From JAWOGN01 sp046496815 (GTDB lineage Bacteria; Desulfobacterota; DSM-4660; Desulfatiglandales; Desulfatiglandaceae): a stretch of DNA of 12,450 bases. The stretch lies in the NCBI GenBank assembly GCA_046496815.1, contig JAWOGN010000105.1:1-12450 (forward strand), read 5' to 3'. Both the position numbers and the translations under genes were made by a program. Below, piece after piece: positions 1 to 8,058 of the stretch (the stretch's first letter is position 1; each line of letters starts with the position of its first letter). The notes below the pieces were generated by a model that was not told where the DNA came from, did no database searches, and saw only the letters and a program-made list of their open reading frames with translations.

Positions 1-11
1 CCGTTGAAAAT

Positions 12-93
12 CCCGATGAATGCGGGATCTTCGAACGGAGGTCCAGACATCCCTTATGTGACTGAAAAGACTGGTTTCCGGTCTACACCGGAA
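12..93. repeat. Palindromic intergenic repeat (REP-like)
   Basis: Two small palindromes lie side by side. The first is a CCCG...CGGG hairpin near 12-25. The second is a perfect 7-bp stem, TTCCGGT (76-82) with ACCGGAA (87-93) and a 4-base loop. Positions 12-34 are identical over 23 bases to 7900-7922, and the 76-100 part resembles 7818-7842, which again carries a CCGGAATGACG sequence. The repeat lies downstream of the minus-strand gene ending at 171, so a hairpin here may also help end or stabilise that transcript, although no strong T-run follows it. Positions 1-170 hold no convincing gene. Confidence 0.7.
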
Positions 94-170
94 TGACGGA
101 AAATGGTGATTTCCGACTTTTTACGAGGCCATCTAACTTAACAGCCGAAAGAATCAATTTTGCTGACGGC

Positions 171-2045
171 TCAATTTCGTTCATCGCTTTGGAAATGGCG
201 CCACACCCGCATGACTCCGTCCTCCATCGTGTCCCCCCGATATGAACCACGCTTGGCGAACGTTTTGAGCATCGGGGTGTTGTCTTGAAAAAGATATCCG
301 GAGACCCCCTTAAAGCCCATGCGCAGGGCGTAATCTTCGAGTCGCTGTTGAAGAATCGTTCCCAGGCCCCGCCCCCGATAGTCTTCGTGAATCGTGTAGG
401 CGATTTCCACCATGCCGGGATGATCTTTTTCGGCCGCATATCGGGCCACACCGATGATTCGCTCGAGTCCGATTTCTCCGAGCGTGGCTACGAATGCCAT
501 GCGATCTCGATAGTCCACATTCACCAGCGTCTGCGCGGTGGTGTGGGGCATGGCACGGACGGCCCGAAAATACCTGCGGTAGATCGTTTCGTCGGAATGG
601 GAATAGAAAAAATCTTGAAGCAGCGGCTCATCTGTGGGTTTGATGGGCCGGATTGTCACGACCGTCTTGTCGGAAAGAGTTTCTTCAGATTCCTCCGTTT
701 CCGGATATGCATGGGTTTCCGTGTGGATGAAGATCTGATCCGGATAGACGTATGCGCGTCTTTTGGCCTCCTCAAGCAGTTCCTTGCGAAATTTCGGGTG
801 TGCAATGTTGATGAGAGACATGGCCCGCTCTCGTATGGATTTTCCCCGAAGGTAGGCGATGCCATATTCCGTGACGATGTACTGTACATCGCCCCGGGTG
901 GCAACGACGCCCGCGCCCGCCTGCAAGTGCGGCTGAATGCGGGATTTACTTCCGTCCTTGGTGGTGGAGGGAAGTGAAATGATCGCTTTGCCGCCTCGCG
1001 ACATGGCCGCTCCGCGGATGAAGTCCAAGCGTCCCCCTATGCCGCTGTAAAAATGGTGCCCCAGAGACTCGGAGCAGACCTGTCCACTGAGATCCACCTC
1101 AAGGGCGCTGCCGACGGAAACCATCCGCTCATTCCGGGCGATGACCATTGGATTGTAGACGTATTCTGCGGGATAAAAGGCAAATCTCGGGTTGTCGTGG
1201 ACATACTCATAAATTTTTCGGGTGCCGATGCAGAAGCTGCACACGACCTTTCCCGGGTGCAGGGTTTTGTACTCCCCATTCACAATTCCCGCTTCTATCA
1301 GATGAATCAATGCATCAGAAATGACTTCGGTGTGCACACCCAGATTCTTTTTGTGCTCGAGGAATTTCAACACACCGTAGGAAATGTGACCGAATCCCAC
1401 ATGGATCGTGTCTCCGTCCTTGATGAGTTTCGATACATTGTGCGCAATTCTTTTCCCGACCTCATCCGGTTCCGGGTATTGAAATTCCACCAGCGGGTCC
1501 TCGTGTTCTACGATGAAATGGACCTTATTGATTGGGATGAAGGTATCTCCCAGCGTCCGGGGCATTTGAGGATTGACTTGGGCAATCACCACCTTGGCTG
1601 AATCCATCGCCGACTTCACGATATCAACCGAGATACCCAAACTGAGGAATCCGTGCGGGTCGGGCCGGGAGGTTTGAATCAGCGCAACATCGATAGGAAT
1701 GATCCCCAGGCGGAAGAGGCTCGGGATTTCAGAGATGAATACCGGTGTATAATCCGCCCGCGCCTCATTGATCGCATCCCGCGTGTTGGGGCCGACAAAG
1801 AAGGCATTATGACGGAAGCGCCTGTCGAACCGTTTATCCGTGTAAGGTTTGTTTCCGAGTGCTACAAAGTGAAGAATCTGAACATCGTGAAGACGGTCGG
1901 CCCGATCAATAAGGCCCTGAACGAGGTATTGGGGTTCTGCGCACGCTGTTCCGAGAAATACTTTGGAACCTCGCTTCACAGCCCCCAGCGCGGTTTCAAG
2001 GGTTGATTTTCTTTGTTCATAAAGTGTTTCCCAGTGTCCCGGCAT
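171..2045 (-). CDS. Acetyl-CoA hydrolase/CoA-transferase fused to a GNAT acetyltransferase
   Basis: The protein is 624 residues. Residues 1 to about 440 match the class I acetyl-CoA hydrolase/4-hydroxybutyrate CoA-transferase family, which moves CoA between acyl groups through a glutamyl-CoA intermediate. The sequence shows GVHTEVISD (236-244), whose Glu240 lies where the family's catalytic glutamate sits, and the glycine-rich GIGGRLDFIRGA (335-346). After an acidic linker (about 445-460), residues 462-617 form a GNAT domain with the acetyl-CoA pyrophosphate-binding loop RGRGLG (557-562) and a later DNTPM (588-592). The start is an ATG with GAGGT about 6 bases upstream and a likely promoter just before it. 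The gene stands alone. The fold assignments are firm. The preferred acyl-CoA and the GNAT target (protein lysine or small molecule) cannot be read from the sequence. This fusion type is known in related bacteria under a bifunctional name. Confidence 0.93.
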   Translation of the reverse strand: MPGHWETLYEQRKSTLETALGAVKRGSKVFLGTACAEPQYLVQGLIDRADRLHDVQILHFVALGNKPYTDKRFDRRFRHNAFFVGPNTRDAINEARADYTPVFISEIPSLFRLGIIPIDVALIQTSRPDPHGFLSLGISVDIVKSAMDSAKVVIAQVNPQMPRTLGDTFIPINKVHFIVEHEDPLVEFQYPEPDEVGKRIAHNVSKLIKDGDTIHVGFGHISYGVLKFLEHKKNLGVHTEVISDALIHLIEAGIVNGEYKTLHPGKVVCSFCIGTRKIYEYVHDNPRFAFYPAEYVYNPMVIARNERMVSVGSALEVDLSGQVCSESLGHHFYSGIGGRLDFIRGAAMSRGGKAIISLPSTTKDGSKSRIQPHLQAGAGVVATRGDVQYIVTEYGIAYLRGKSIRERAMSLINIAHPKFRKELLEEAKRRAYVYPDQIFIHTETHAYPETEESEETLSDKTVVTIRPIKPTDEPLLQDFFYSHSDETIYRRYFRAVRAMPHTTAQTLVNVDYRDRMAFVATLGEIGLERIIGVARYAAEKDHPGMVEIAYTIHEDYRGRGLGTILQQRLEDYALRMGFKGVSGYLFQDNTPMLKTFAKRGSYRGDTMEDGVMRVWRHFQSDERN

Positions 2046-2066
2046 TCGTACGACCTCACGTCTAAG

Positions 2067-2095
2067 GTTTAATCTTTTCTCAGGTCTCTTGTCAA
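2067..2095 (-). promoter_or_regulatory. Putative sigma-70 promoter of the CoA-transferase/GNAT gene
   Basis: On the minus strand a perfect -35 hexamer TTGACA (2095-2090) is followed after 17 bases by TTAAAC (2072-2067), a weak -10. Transcription would start near 2060, about 15 bases before the start codon, leaving just enough leader for the GAGGT ribosome-binding site. The -35 is strong and the -10 matches only half of the consensus. Confidence 0.45.
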
Positions 2096-2446
2096 CCCAT
2101 CTTCAAGTCGAAAGATAACTAAAAGACATGGGCTTACGGGTTCCGAGTTTCACGTTCAAGGTTGAGGACACACACGGAATTGCCGACCCAAAGAGTTTTC
2201 GAAGTCGGCTGTCTTCTCAAAACGGATTTCAATGGCCCAAGGGGTTTCGGGGGCTACCGGTGGGCAAGGGGAGGGGTTCATAAGACAATCTACCACCCAC
2301 GTGGAATCCGGAAGGGCCGAAATTTTATCCCCGGAAATACAGTTGATTATGCGGAGGCATACCATTTCAGTGCAGTTTATGAACCCTGGTCTTCAGGGCC
2401 GGGTCAGAGATAATCGGCTATACCTACAGAAGTGAAGCGGGTCTAA

Positions 2447-2607
2447 ATTCGAAGCACGAAACTCGAAATCCGAAACAATACACAATGACAAAAACTGCAA
2501 TGATCCAAACAAGAAGCATATCTGATGTCACGAATCCGGTTTTGTTTTTGTCATTCGGACATTTGTTGTTCGAATTTGTTTCGTATTTCGATATTCAGAT
2601 TTCGGAT
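2447..2607. repeat. Imperfect inverted repeat with 32-base arms
   Basis: The left arm (2447-2478) matches the reverse complement of the right arm (2576-2607) at 24 of 32 positions by my alignment. It ends in an exact shared CGAAACAA. A second complementary pair lies inside: AATGACAAAAAC (2484-2495) against the reverse complement of 2544-2555, an exact 12-base match. The arms are built from short degenerate CGAAA-type repeats. The whole resembles a miniature inverted-repeat element or a long intergenic palindrome. No gene lies inside it. Confidence 0.6.
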
Positions 2608-2732
2608 TTGGGCGAGGCTACACTCGCAAATCATGCCCTCCGGGCTTAGACCAAGGCCGAACCCTCTGCACCCGTATTTTAACTCTGCCGCAGAGATGGG
2701 GAAACCAGCCGTTCTCCGGCAGACTCCTCGGT

Positions 2733-5198
2733 TCACTCCATCGCCGACTCGATAGACGCGGAGGGGATGAAGGTCCGGATCTCGAATTCACGGGGATGGA
2801 TACGCAATTGCACCGCTCCTGTTTGGTCGATTCGAATGACCCTGCAATCAATGGCGTCGAGTCTTTTGAGCGTGTCTTGATGGGGAAAGCCGAAGAAATT
2901 TCCTTCGCCTGAGGAGATCACACAGACGCGCGGTCGCACCATTCGGAGAAATTTCTCGGAGCTCGAGCTTCGACTGCCATGATGGGGAGAAAGTAGAATG
3001 TCACTTTTCAGATTTTGACCGGATCTTGAAACGAGAAGCGCCTCACCTTGACGCTCCAGATCGCCCGGAAAGAGAACGGACTTTCCCCCATATGAAATTT
3101 TGAGTACCAGAGAATTGTTGTTCAGTCTTGTGGCCTTGCCAAAACGATTTGAGGCAGGTCCACCCGGCTCAGGGTGTAGAATCTCAACCTTGACGCCGTT
3201 GATTTTCCTGCCGTCCACGAGATCCGCAGGCAAGAGCGTTTTGATCTTTTTTGATTCGATAATGCCCATGAGTTCCCTGAAGGAGGTCTTGTCGACTTGC
3301 ATGCCGTTGTACCAAAATTCTTTTGGACGGAATGTTTTGGCTATGAAGCGAAGGCCGTTCATGTGGTCTGCCTGCGGGTGGCTTAAGACAAGGTAATCAA
3401 TACGCGGGATCTTAGCCTGCCAAAGATACGGGGCGACCACCATTTTTCCCACATCGAAGCGATCTCCCGGAAAACCACCGCCGTCTATCAGCATCTTTTT
3501 TCCCTTAGGAAACTCCACAAGGGCGGAGTTCGCCTGCCCTACGTCGAGAAACGTTATCTTGAGGTCATCATGGAATCGTACCCTGTACACCCAATAGCAA
3601 AGATCGACGGCAAGAAGAATCAGGAGGCAACAGACTCCCAATCTTCCCCATGGCCACTTCCTGAGAAAAAATACAAAGAGCAGTAGCAGATAGAATATGA
3701 TCATCTCCAACAGGCTGGGTGTGACCACCCAAAAGCCGGCAAAAGGAAAGGCTGCCCAAAACCGGATCATGTCCATCAAACCACTCAATCCCCATGTGCC
3801 CAGTTTGAGAAAAAAGCCGGCGACTTCATGGGAAAGGGGCAGGGTTACCGCAGAAAGCAATCCGAGCGGTAGGACCCAGAGCCCAAGGATCGGCATGACA
3901 GTGAAGTTGGCAGGGATGGAAACCAGGGAGACCCGGTGAAAATAAAAGGAGGTCAAGGGCAAAAGAAATACCGTTGCGCAAAGGCAAACCACAATCAGGC
4001 CGATCGAATAATCAGATACAACCGCCAAAATTTGACTTTTTGATTTTAGTGTCTCCACTTGCGGTCGGATTCTGTTTAAGACGGGGGTTGTCAACCACAG
4101 AATACCGATCACCGCGGAAAATGAGAGTTGAAATGAGATACTGAAGAGGGCGTGAGGATCAATGGCGAGGATGATTAAAGCGGCCAACGCAACGGTTGAC
4201 CAGATCTCCTTTTCCCTTCCCAAAATCACGGAGCAAAGAAATGTCAAGACCATGATCATGGCCCGTTGACTGGAAACCTGACACCCCGCGAGAAACGCAT
4301 AGCCGATAACAGGTAGGCACGTCAAGAGGGCCGTCAGCTTTTGTATATTGATTTTGAGTGTGAGCTCGTAGGATCGGGAGAGCAGCCATTTGAAGAAAAA
4401 GAAGGATACCCAGGCGACCAGGCCGATATGCAGGCCCGAAACCGCCAGCATGTGTCCGAGACCCGTTTGATCAAAAGGCTCTCTCAGGTGCGGATCGATA
4501 CCTTGACGCTCGCCCAGGATCAAAGCGCGGAACAGGGCGTCGTGTGGCGCGCCAAGCCGGGTTTTGAAGAACTCCCTTACGGGACGTTGGATTTTTTCTA
4601 TAAAGTTCCGGGGAAAGGGCAAATGTCCGATTCCCATGGGTACGATGCGCCGCCCGTCTGCTACCGATGCGGCACAGGTCAGTCCTTTCAGTTCCATGGC
4701 CGACTCATAGTCATACCGACCTGGATTGTTAAAATTTTTGAATGCCCTCAATCGTGCAGGAAAGCGCAGCTTCTGTCCAGGCTCAATATGGGGGATATGT
4801 TGGTACACACTCACAAGCAAGGTATCGTTTGCCGGTACGCATGTGTCCCCGATGAACAATTTGCTCGCCCTCACCTTGAGTTTCGCCATGTCTTTGAAAA
4901 TTTGAATCGGCTCCAGGACTGTGCCTTCAATCGTCGCACGCGTGCGCTGGGCGACCAACGGCATGAGCTGGGATGAAGGGCGACTCCCGGGTTCAATCAG
5001 GGCGCCGGTGAGGAAAAACGCGAAGAGTAGACAAAGAAATCTGAAGTGTGTTCTCAGCAGGAGTGTGGCCGCCAAAGAAAGGACGATGGTGAGGAAAAGC
5101 AGGATTGGTAAAACGTGGTGAAGGGGGTGCAGATGATACGCGACAAAAATACCCCCTGTATAGAAGAGAAGGATGGGTATAAGGGGGCGATGCGCCAT
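2733..5198 (-). CDS. comEC: ComEC/Rec2-family DNA uptake channel protein
   Basis: ComEC forms the inner-membrane channel that carries single-stranded DNA into the cytoplasm during natural transformation. With the chosen start the protein is 821 residues. Three hydrophobic segments open it (about 5-70), followed by a soluble N-terminal domain (about 75-190). The multi-pass Competence domain spans roughly 215-535 and carries VSGLHIGL (253-260). A metallo-beta-lactamase-like domain starts near ITFLDVGQ (548-555), with SHPQADH (606-612) and HHGS (739-742). I chose the ATG at 5198, one base after the murA stop (TAGCATG), over an in-frame ATG 25 codons upstream inside murA. The upstream ribosome-binding site is weak, so translation is probably coupled to murA. 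The usual HxDxDH motif has Gln609 in place of the first Asp. No other competence gene is in view, so active transformation cannot be inferred. Confidence 0.93.
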   Translation of the reverse strand: MAHRPLIPILLFYTGGIFVAYHLHPLHHVLPILLFLTIVLSLAATLLLRTHFRFLCLLFAFFLTGALIEPGSRPSSQLMPLVAQRTRATIEGTVLEPIQIFKDMAKLKVRASKLFIGDTCVPANDTLLVSVYQHIPHIEPGQKLRFPARLRAFKNFNNPGRYDYESAMELKGLTCAASVADGRRIVPMGIGHLPFPRNFIEKIQRPVREFFKTRLGAPHDALFRALILGERQGIDPHLREPFDQTGLGHMLAVSGLHIGLVAWVSFFFFKWLLSRSYELTLKINIQKLTALLTCLPVIGYAFLAGCQVSSQRAMIMVLTFLCSVILGREKEIWSTVALAALIILAIDPHALFSISFQLSFSAVIGILWLTTPVLNRIRPQVETLKSKSQILAVVSDYSIGLIVVCLCATVFLLPLTSFYFHRVSLVSIPANFTVMPILGLWVLPLGLLSAVTLPLSHEVAGFFLKLGTWGLSGLMDMIRFWAAFPFAGFWVVTPSLLEMIIFYLLLLFVFFLRKWPWGRLGVCCLLILLAVDLCYWVYRVRFHDDLKITFLDVGQANSALVEFPKGKKMLIDGGGFPGDRFDVGKMVVAPYLWQAKIPRIDYLVLSHPQADHMNGLRFIAKTFRPKEFWYNGMQVDKTSFRELMGIIESKKIKTLLPADLVDGRKINGVKVEILHPEPGGPASNRFGKATRLNNNSLVLKISYGGKSVLFPGDLERQGEALLVSRSGQNLKSDILLSPHHGSRSSSSEKFLRMVRPRVCVISSGEGNFFGFPHQDTLKRLDAIDCRVIRIDQTGAVQLRIHPREFEIRTFIPSASIESAME

Positions 5199-5199
5199 G

Positions 5200-6456
5200 C
5201 TAATCTTTTTCACGCCATATGTTGGCTCCCAGGTTTCTGAATTTTTCCTCCAAGGACTCATAACCCCGGTCAAGGTGGTAGATTCGGTGGACTTCAGTTC
5301 TGCCGCCTTTTGCAGACAGACCGGCCAGAATCAAGGATGCACTCGCCCGAAGATCCGTGGCCATCACCGGCGCTGCGAGAAGGTGCTTCTTTCCCTTTAT
5401 CAGGGCTTGATTTCCATTGATCTCAATGTCCGCCCCCATCCTCTTGAGCTCACCGACGTGAATAAACCGGTTTTCAAAAACAGTTTCCCTGATCATACTC
5501 CACCCGCTTGCGATACACATGAGCGCCATAAATTGCGCTTGGAGATCCGTGGGAAAACCGGGAAAAGGGGCGGTTCTGATATCCGTGCTTTCGATAACAT
5601 CCGGGCCTCGGACAGAGAGGGATTTATCGGTGGTCCTAATCACCGCGCCGGCGCACTCCAATTTTTCGATAAGCGCTGTGAGGTGTTTCCGACGACATGC
5701 TTGGATTGTGATGTGCCCGCCGGTCATGGCGGCCGCTATCATGAATGTACCGGCCTCAATCCGATCCGGTATGATGGTATGCCGGACCGGTCTGAGGGTT
5801 TTGATCCCTTCGATTACGATTGTATCTGATCCGTCACCTTCGATGGCGGCTCCCATTCCACGCAACATGTCGGCCAAATCCTGAATCTCCGGTTCTCTGG
5901 CGGCATTCCTTAAGACGGTTTGCCCCCGGGCGGTGACCGCTGCCATCATGATGTTTTCAGTGCCCGTTACCGTCGGTATGTCGAAAAAAATATCCGCACC
6001 TTTCAATCGATTGACATTCGCATGAATGTCACCGCGGTCCAAAAACATCTCGACGCCCATCGCCGCCAGCGCCTTCAGGTGCAGATTGATGGGTCGTGCC
6101 CCGATAGCACATCCTCCGGGAAGAGATATCCTGGCTTTGCCGAAACGGGCCAACAACGGTCCCAGCAACAGGATGGAGGCTCGCATGGTCTTTACCAGTT
6201 CGTAAGGCGTTTCACAGTCGCTCAGTTGATCCGAATTTACCTCAAGAGACCCTTCCACCTCGCGAAATGATACGCCCAGTTTCGACATAATTCGTTTAAT
6301 GGTCTCAATATCCTTGAGTCTGGGGACATTCCGAAGCCGATGCCGGCCGCCGGTAAGGATACAAGCGGCAACAATGGGCAAGGCCGCGTTCTTTGCGCCG
6401 CTCACTTTTACGGACCCTTTCAAGGGGTGTCCCCCTTCAATAACTATCTTGTCCAT
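5200..6456 (-). CDS. murA: UDP-N-acetylglucosamine 1-carboxyvinyltransferase (MurA)
   Basis: MurA transfers enolpyruvate from phosphoenolpyruvate to UDP-GlcNAc, the first committed step of peptidoglycan synthesis in the cytoplasm. The protein is 418 residues, the normal length. The catalytic set is visible: Lys22-Asn23 in VSGAKNAALP, the PEP-binding and fosfomycin-target Cys116 in LPGGCAIGARP, Asp304 in FPTDLQAQFM, and Arg397 in LDRGYE. The ATG has AGGGT about 8-9 bases upstream. comEC starts one base after the stop codon, so both are likely made from the same transcript. Upstream lies a long non-coding, hairpin-rich stretch. I could not place a convincing promoter directly before murA, so the transcript may start farther upstream. 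The intact cysteine predicts fosfomycin sensitivity at the target level (family knowledge). Confidence 0.98.
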   Translation of the reverse strand: MDKIVIEGGHPLKGSVKVSGAKNAALPIVAACILTGGRHRLRNVPRLKDIETIKRIMSKLGVSFREVEGSLEVNSDQLSDCETPYELVKTMRASILLLGPLLARFGKARISLPGGCAIGARPINLHLKALAAMGVEMFLDRGDIHANVNRLKGADIFFDIPTVTGTENIMMAAVTARGQTVLRNAAREPEIQDLADMLRGMGAAIEGDGSDTIVIEGIKTLRPVRHTIIPDRIEAGTFMIAAAMTGGHITIQACRRKHLTALIEKLECAGAVIRTTDKSLSVRGPDVIESTDIRTAPFPGFPTDLQAQFMALMCIASGWSMIRETVFENRFIHVGELKRMGADIEINGNQALIKGKKHLLAAPVMATDLRASASLILAGLSAKGGRTEVHRIYHLDRGYESLEEKFRNLGANIWREKD

Positions 6457-7144
6457 TGTTCAGACCCTATGTTTGTTCGCAAGTGGAAACGGATTCCCTT
6501 CCATGACACTCTTATTCGGCAATCAGTCTTCCGGGTTCTATCGCAATTGAGAGAAATGGTCAACACTGCACCGGCGTCATTGGAAAGGGTGTTTTGCACA
6601 ATTGTCTATTTTCCGACTTTGGAGAATTTGGGAGAGCTGCAGGATGCTCTTCAGATGTGTTGTTGAACGCAGGTGAGGAGCGCTTGATGAAGTGAACAAA
6701 CGTGAGGGATTCCAGTGGGTAAACCAAACCCGCTGCATCTCACGAAAGAGCGAAAGGCCTGCGGTTGAAGCTCGGCATGTCTTGCTCCGCAGCAAAGCGC
6801 CGAGTGCTGACTGTGAGGCAGTGGTGGAAACCTGCCCCCATTGACCATGAAATCAGCCGACGTAGCTACGACTGATGACGCGGGCGGTATCGCATCACTC
6901 GTGGTTTCAGAAGGAATCAGTCGGCAGGCCGCTTTTTGCGGAAGCTCAGAAAGATACGGCGCAGGAAGTGCTCCTGAGTCTGTGTGGAAACAGGGCCACA
7001 ACGTGTTCATGTCCATCAGTTGGGCGATAGGGTTGCCAGGTAGTCACGGGAATAGCAAACCGTTTCCGGAATTCCCACCCGTTTGGGTGAAGAACCGCCC
7101 TTTCTGAGCTGTACCGGTTCCTGCTGGTTTAGCGAAAGAATACG
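6457..7144. other. Gene-free, hairpin-rich region upstream of murA
   Basis: No open frame here is convincing. The longest (6651-7016 minus and 6841-7107 plus) lack ribosome-binding sites and overlap on opposite strands. Between about 6700 and 7120 hairpins are dense. One is two-tiered: CGTGAG (6701-6706) with CTCACG (6739-6744) enclosing CAGTGGGT (6713-6720) with ACCCGCTG (6728-6735). Another nests CTCGGC (6771-6776) with GCCGAG (6799-6804) around TTGCT/AGCAA. Later pairs are CAGGA/TCCTG near 6962-6976, CACCC/GGGTG near 7076-7089, and GAACCG (7092-7097) with CGGTTC (7115-7120). It could be a structured RNA, an untranslated leader or a decayed mobile element. I do not recognise it as RNase P RNA, tmRNA, 6S RNA or a known riboswitch. 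Confidence 0.4.
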
Positions 7145-7381
7145 CTACTTCTGTTTTTTCGCTGCCGCCTTTTTTTTGGTCGCGGGTTTTTTCTTCGCTA
7201 CGGCTTTTTTCTTTGCGGGTGATTTTTTGCTCTTGGCCTTTGCTTCCGCAGCTTTGACTTTCGTGAGCTGTGATTCCAGTTTCTTGACTCTGGCCTTTGT
7301 CGCGGTTACTTCTTTGGTAGCCTTTGCCAGCGTTTTCTTGGCAAGCTTCAACCTAAATTGAATTTGTTTAATAGTCGCCAT
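7145..7381 (-). CDS. Lysine/alanine-rich basic small protein (histone H1-like tail)
   Basis: The 78-residue protein contains 27 lysines, two arginines and only three glutamates, so it is extremely basic. Residues 3-50 have spaced hydrophobic positions compatible with a short coiled coil. Residues 50-78 are a low-complexity tail of AKKK, PAKKK and ATKKK units, like eukaryotic histone H1 tails and the bacterial AlgP/HctB-type proteins. A nucleic-acid-binding, chromatin-like role is the natural guess, but it rests on composition alone. The ATG has a strong GAGGAGAGA ribosome-binding site and a good promoter about 50-80 bases upstream, which supports a real, well-expressed gene. It has no obvious partner. 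The tail DNA is rich in T-runs on the plus strand, so its length may vary between strains. Confidence 0.8.
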   Translation of the reverse strand: MATIKQIQFRLKLAKKTLAKATKEVTATKARVKKLESQLTKVKAAEAKAKSKKSPAKKKAVAKKKPATKKKAAAKKQK

Positions 7382-7428
7382 ACTCTCTCCTCTGATTAAA
7401 GGTTAATAAGAACATTTTTCGAAAGAGG

Positions 7429-7457
7429 ACAATAGGCAAAAAACAAGCATAAGTCAA
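7429..7457 (-). promoter_or_regulatory. Putative sigma-70 promoter of the lysine-rich protein gene
   Basis: On the minus strand TTGACT (7457-7452) is followed after exactly 17 bases by TATTGT (7434-7429). The spacer is T-rich. Transcription would start near 7422, giving a leader of about 40 bases that contains the strong ribosome-binding site. Confidence 0.55.
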
Positions 7458-7817
7458 GAGAATATGTTCGTTCTACGAGGAATTAGTAAAAAAAATCGTG
7501 ATAATCTTGCGCATTGTTACCATATTCTTGATACATTCCAACTCAGCGTGTCCGCATGGCAAGTGAATGGCGGCCGGCGCTGAAAAAAATTCAAACGATT
7601 GGGGATACCGGTGGACAAACCATGTCGGACAGCATTAAGGGTCGAAGCTTTCCGAGTGGTTTGGATAAAGCATGTGCACACCATCGGCAGCTGTGATATA
7701 AATGCCACAGGTTATATTTCATGGATCCGACTGGTGGGCAAACTGCTCCCAACCGCCACCATATAGGTCATTCCCAATTTGAGCGGTTCTGATGACTCAG
7801 AGAGTCGCGGTCTCTGG

Positions 7818-7922
7818 ATTCCGGCCTTCGCCGGAATGACGAATAAGCCCCGCGGGTTCCTGTCATGCCGGTCCCGGATCACGTCCGGGATGACGGATCC
7901 CCGATGAATGCGGGATCTTCGA
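7818..7922. repeat. Cluster of three palindromic repeats (REP-like)
   Basis: Three hairpins follow one another: ATTCCGGC/GCCGGAAT (7818-7825 with 7830-7837, 4-base loop), TCCCGGA/TCCGGGA (7872-7878 with 7884-7890), and GATCCC/GGGATC (7896-7901 with 7912-7917). The last is part of a 23-base sequence (7900-7922) found unchanged at 12-34. The first resembles the hairpin at 76-93. The recurring CCGGAATGACG and CCGGGATGACGG sequences mark a dispersed family of intergenic repeats. Confidence 0.75.
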
Positions 7923-7980
7923 CCGGCACCCAGTCAATGGTGTTGCCGGTTTGCTCGGGCAAATCGCTCAATTTAGATCA

Positions 7981-8011
7981 TTGTAAAGTGCCGGGTAATC
8001 TGGTATATAAT
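7981..8011 (+). promoter_or_regulatory. Putative sigma-70 promoter of dodecin gene 1
   Basis: TTGTAA (7981-7986) precedes TATATA (8004-8009) by 17 bases. A perfect TATAAT (8006-8011) overlaps it at a spacing of 19. The leader to the dodecin start would be about 95 bases and would include the SD-like site at 8047-8058. Confidence 0.5.
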
Positions 8012-8046
8012 AAAGCAACCAGGTTGGGAGTGTGATACTGCTGATG

Positions 8047-8058
8047 GAAAGGAGGTGA
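8047..8058 (+). promoter_or_regulatory. Extended Shine-Dalgarno-like sequence without its own gene
   Basis: GAAAGGAGGTGA matches 12 bases complementary to the 3' end of bacterial 16S rRNA, a longer match than the real dodecin site (GGAGG near 8102). A GTG at 8055 overlapping it would give an 11-codon frame that ends at a TAA near 8090. No ATG lies at a good distance in a long frame. It could drive a tiny leader peptide, serve as a ribosome standby site, or be chance. Confidence 0.35.

Larger units (their letters stand above)
2046..2732. other. Gene-free region between the CoA-transferase and comEC genes
   Basis: About 690 bases without a supportable gene. Short open frames exist on both strands (for example 2156-2365 minus and 2232-2435 plus), but they lack ribosome-binding sites, have odd composition and overlap one another. 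Part of the stretch (about 2200-2400) could be a decayed or repeated element. Towards comEC there is an imperfect inverted repeat (2447-2607) and a small hairpin, CTCTG/CAGAG at 2683-2695, which might weakly terminate comEC transcription. Confidence 0.6.

Noticed and set aside
285..1601. Long plus-strand open frames opposite the CoA-transferase/GNAT gene (285-977 and 1053-1601)
   Set aside because: They are antisense to a clearly recognised gene, lack ribosome-binding sites and show no protein motifs.
4341..4976. A 211-codon plus-strand frame opposite comEC
   Set aside because: It lies wholly antisense to comEC transmembrane coding sequence and has no family features.
5199..5273. A longer comEC start 25 codons upstream
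   Set aside because: It would overlap the end of murA by 74 bases and add a polar stretch before the first membrane segment. The ATG at 5198 follows the murA stop directly.
6841..7107. An 88-codon plus-strand frame, and an overlapping 121-codon minus-strand frame at 6651-7016
   Set aside because: Both lack ribosome-binding sites, overlap on opposite strands in a hairpin-rich stretch and resemble no known family.
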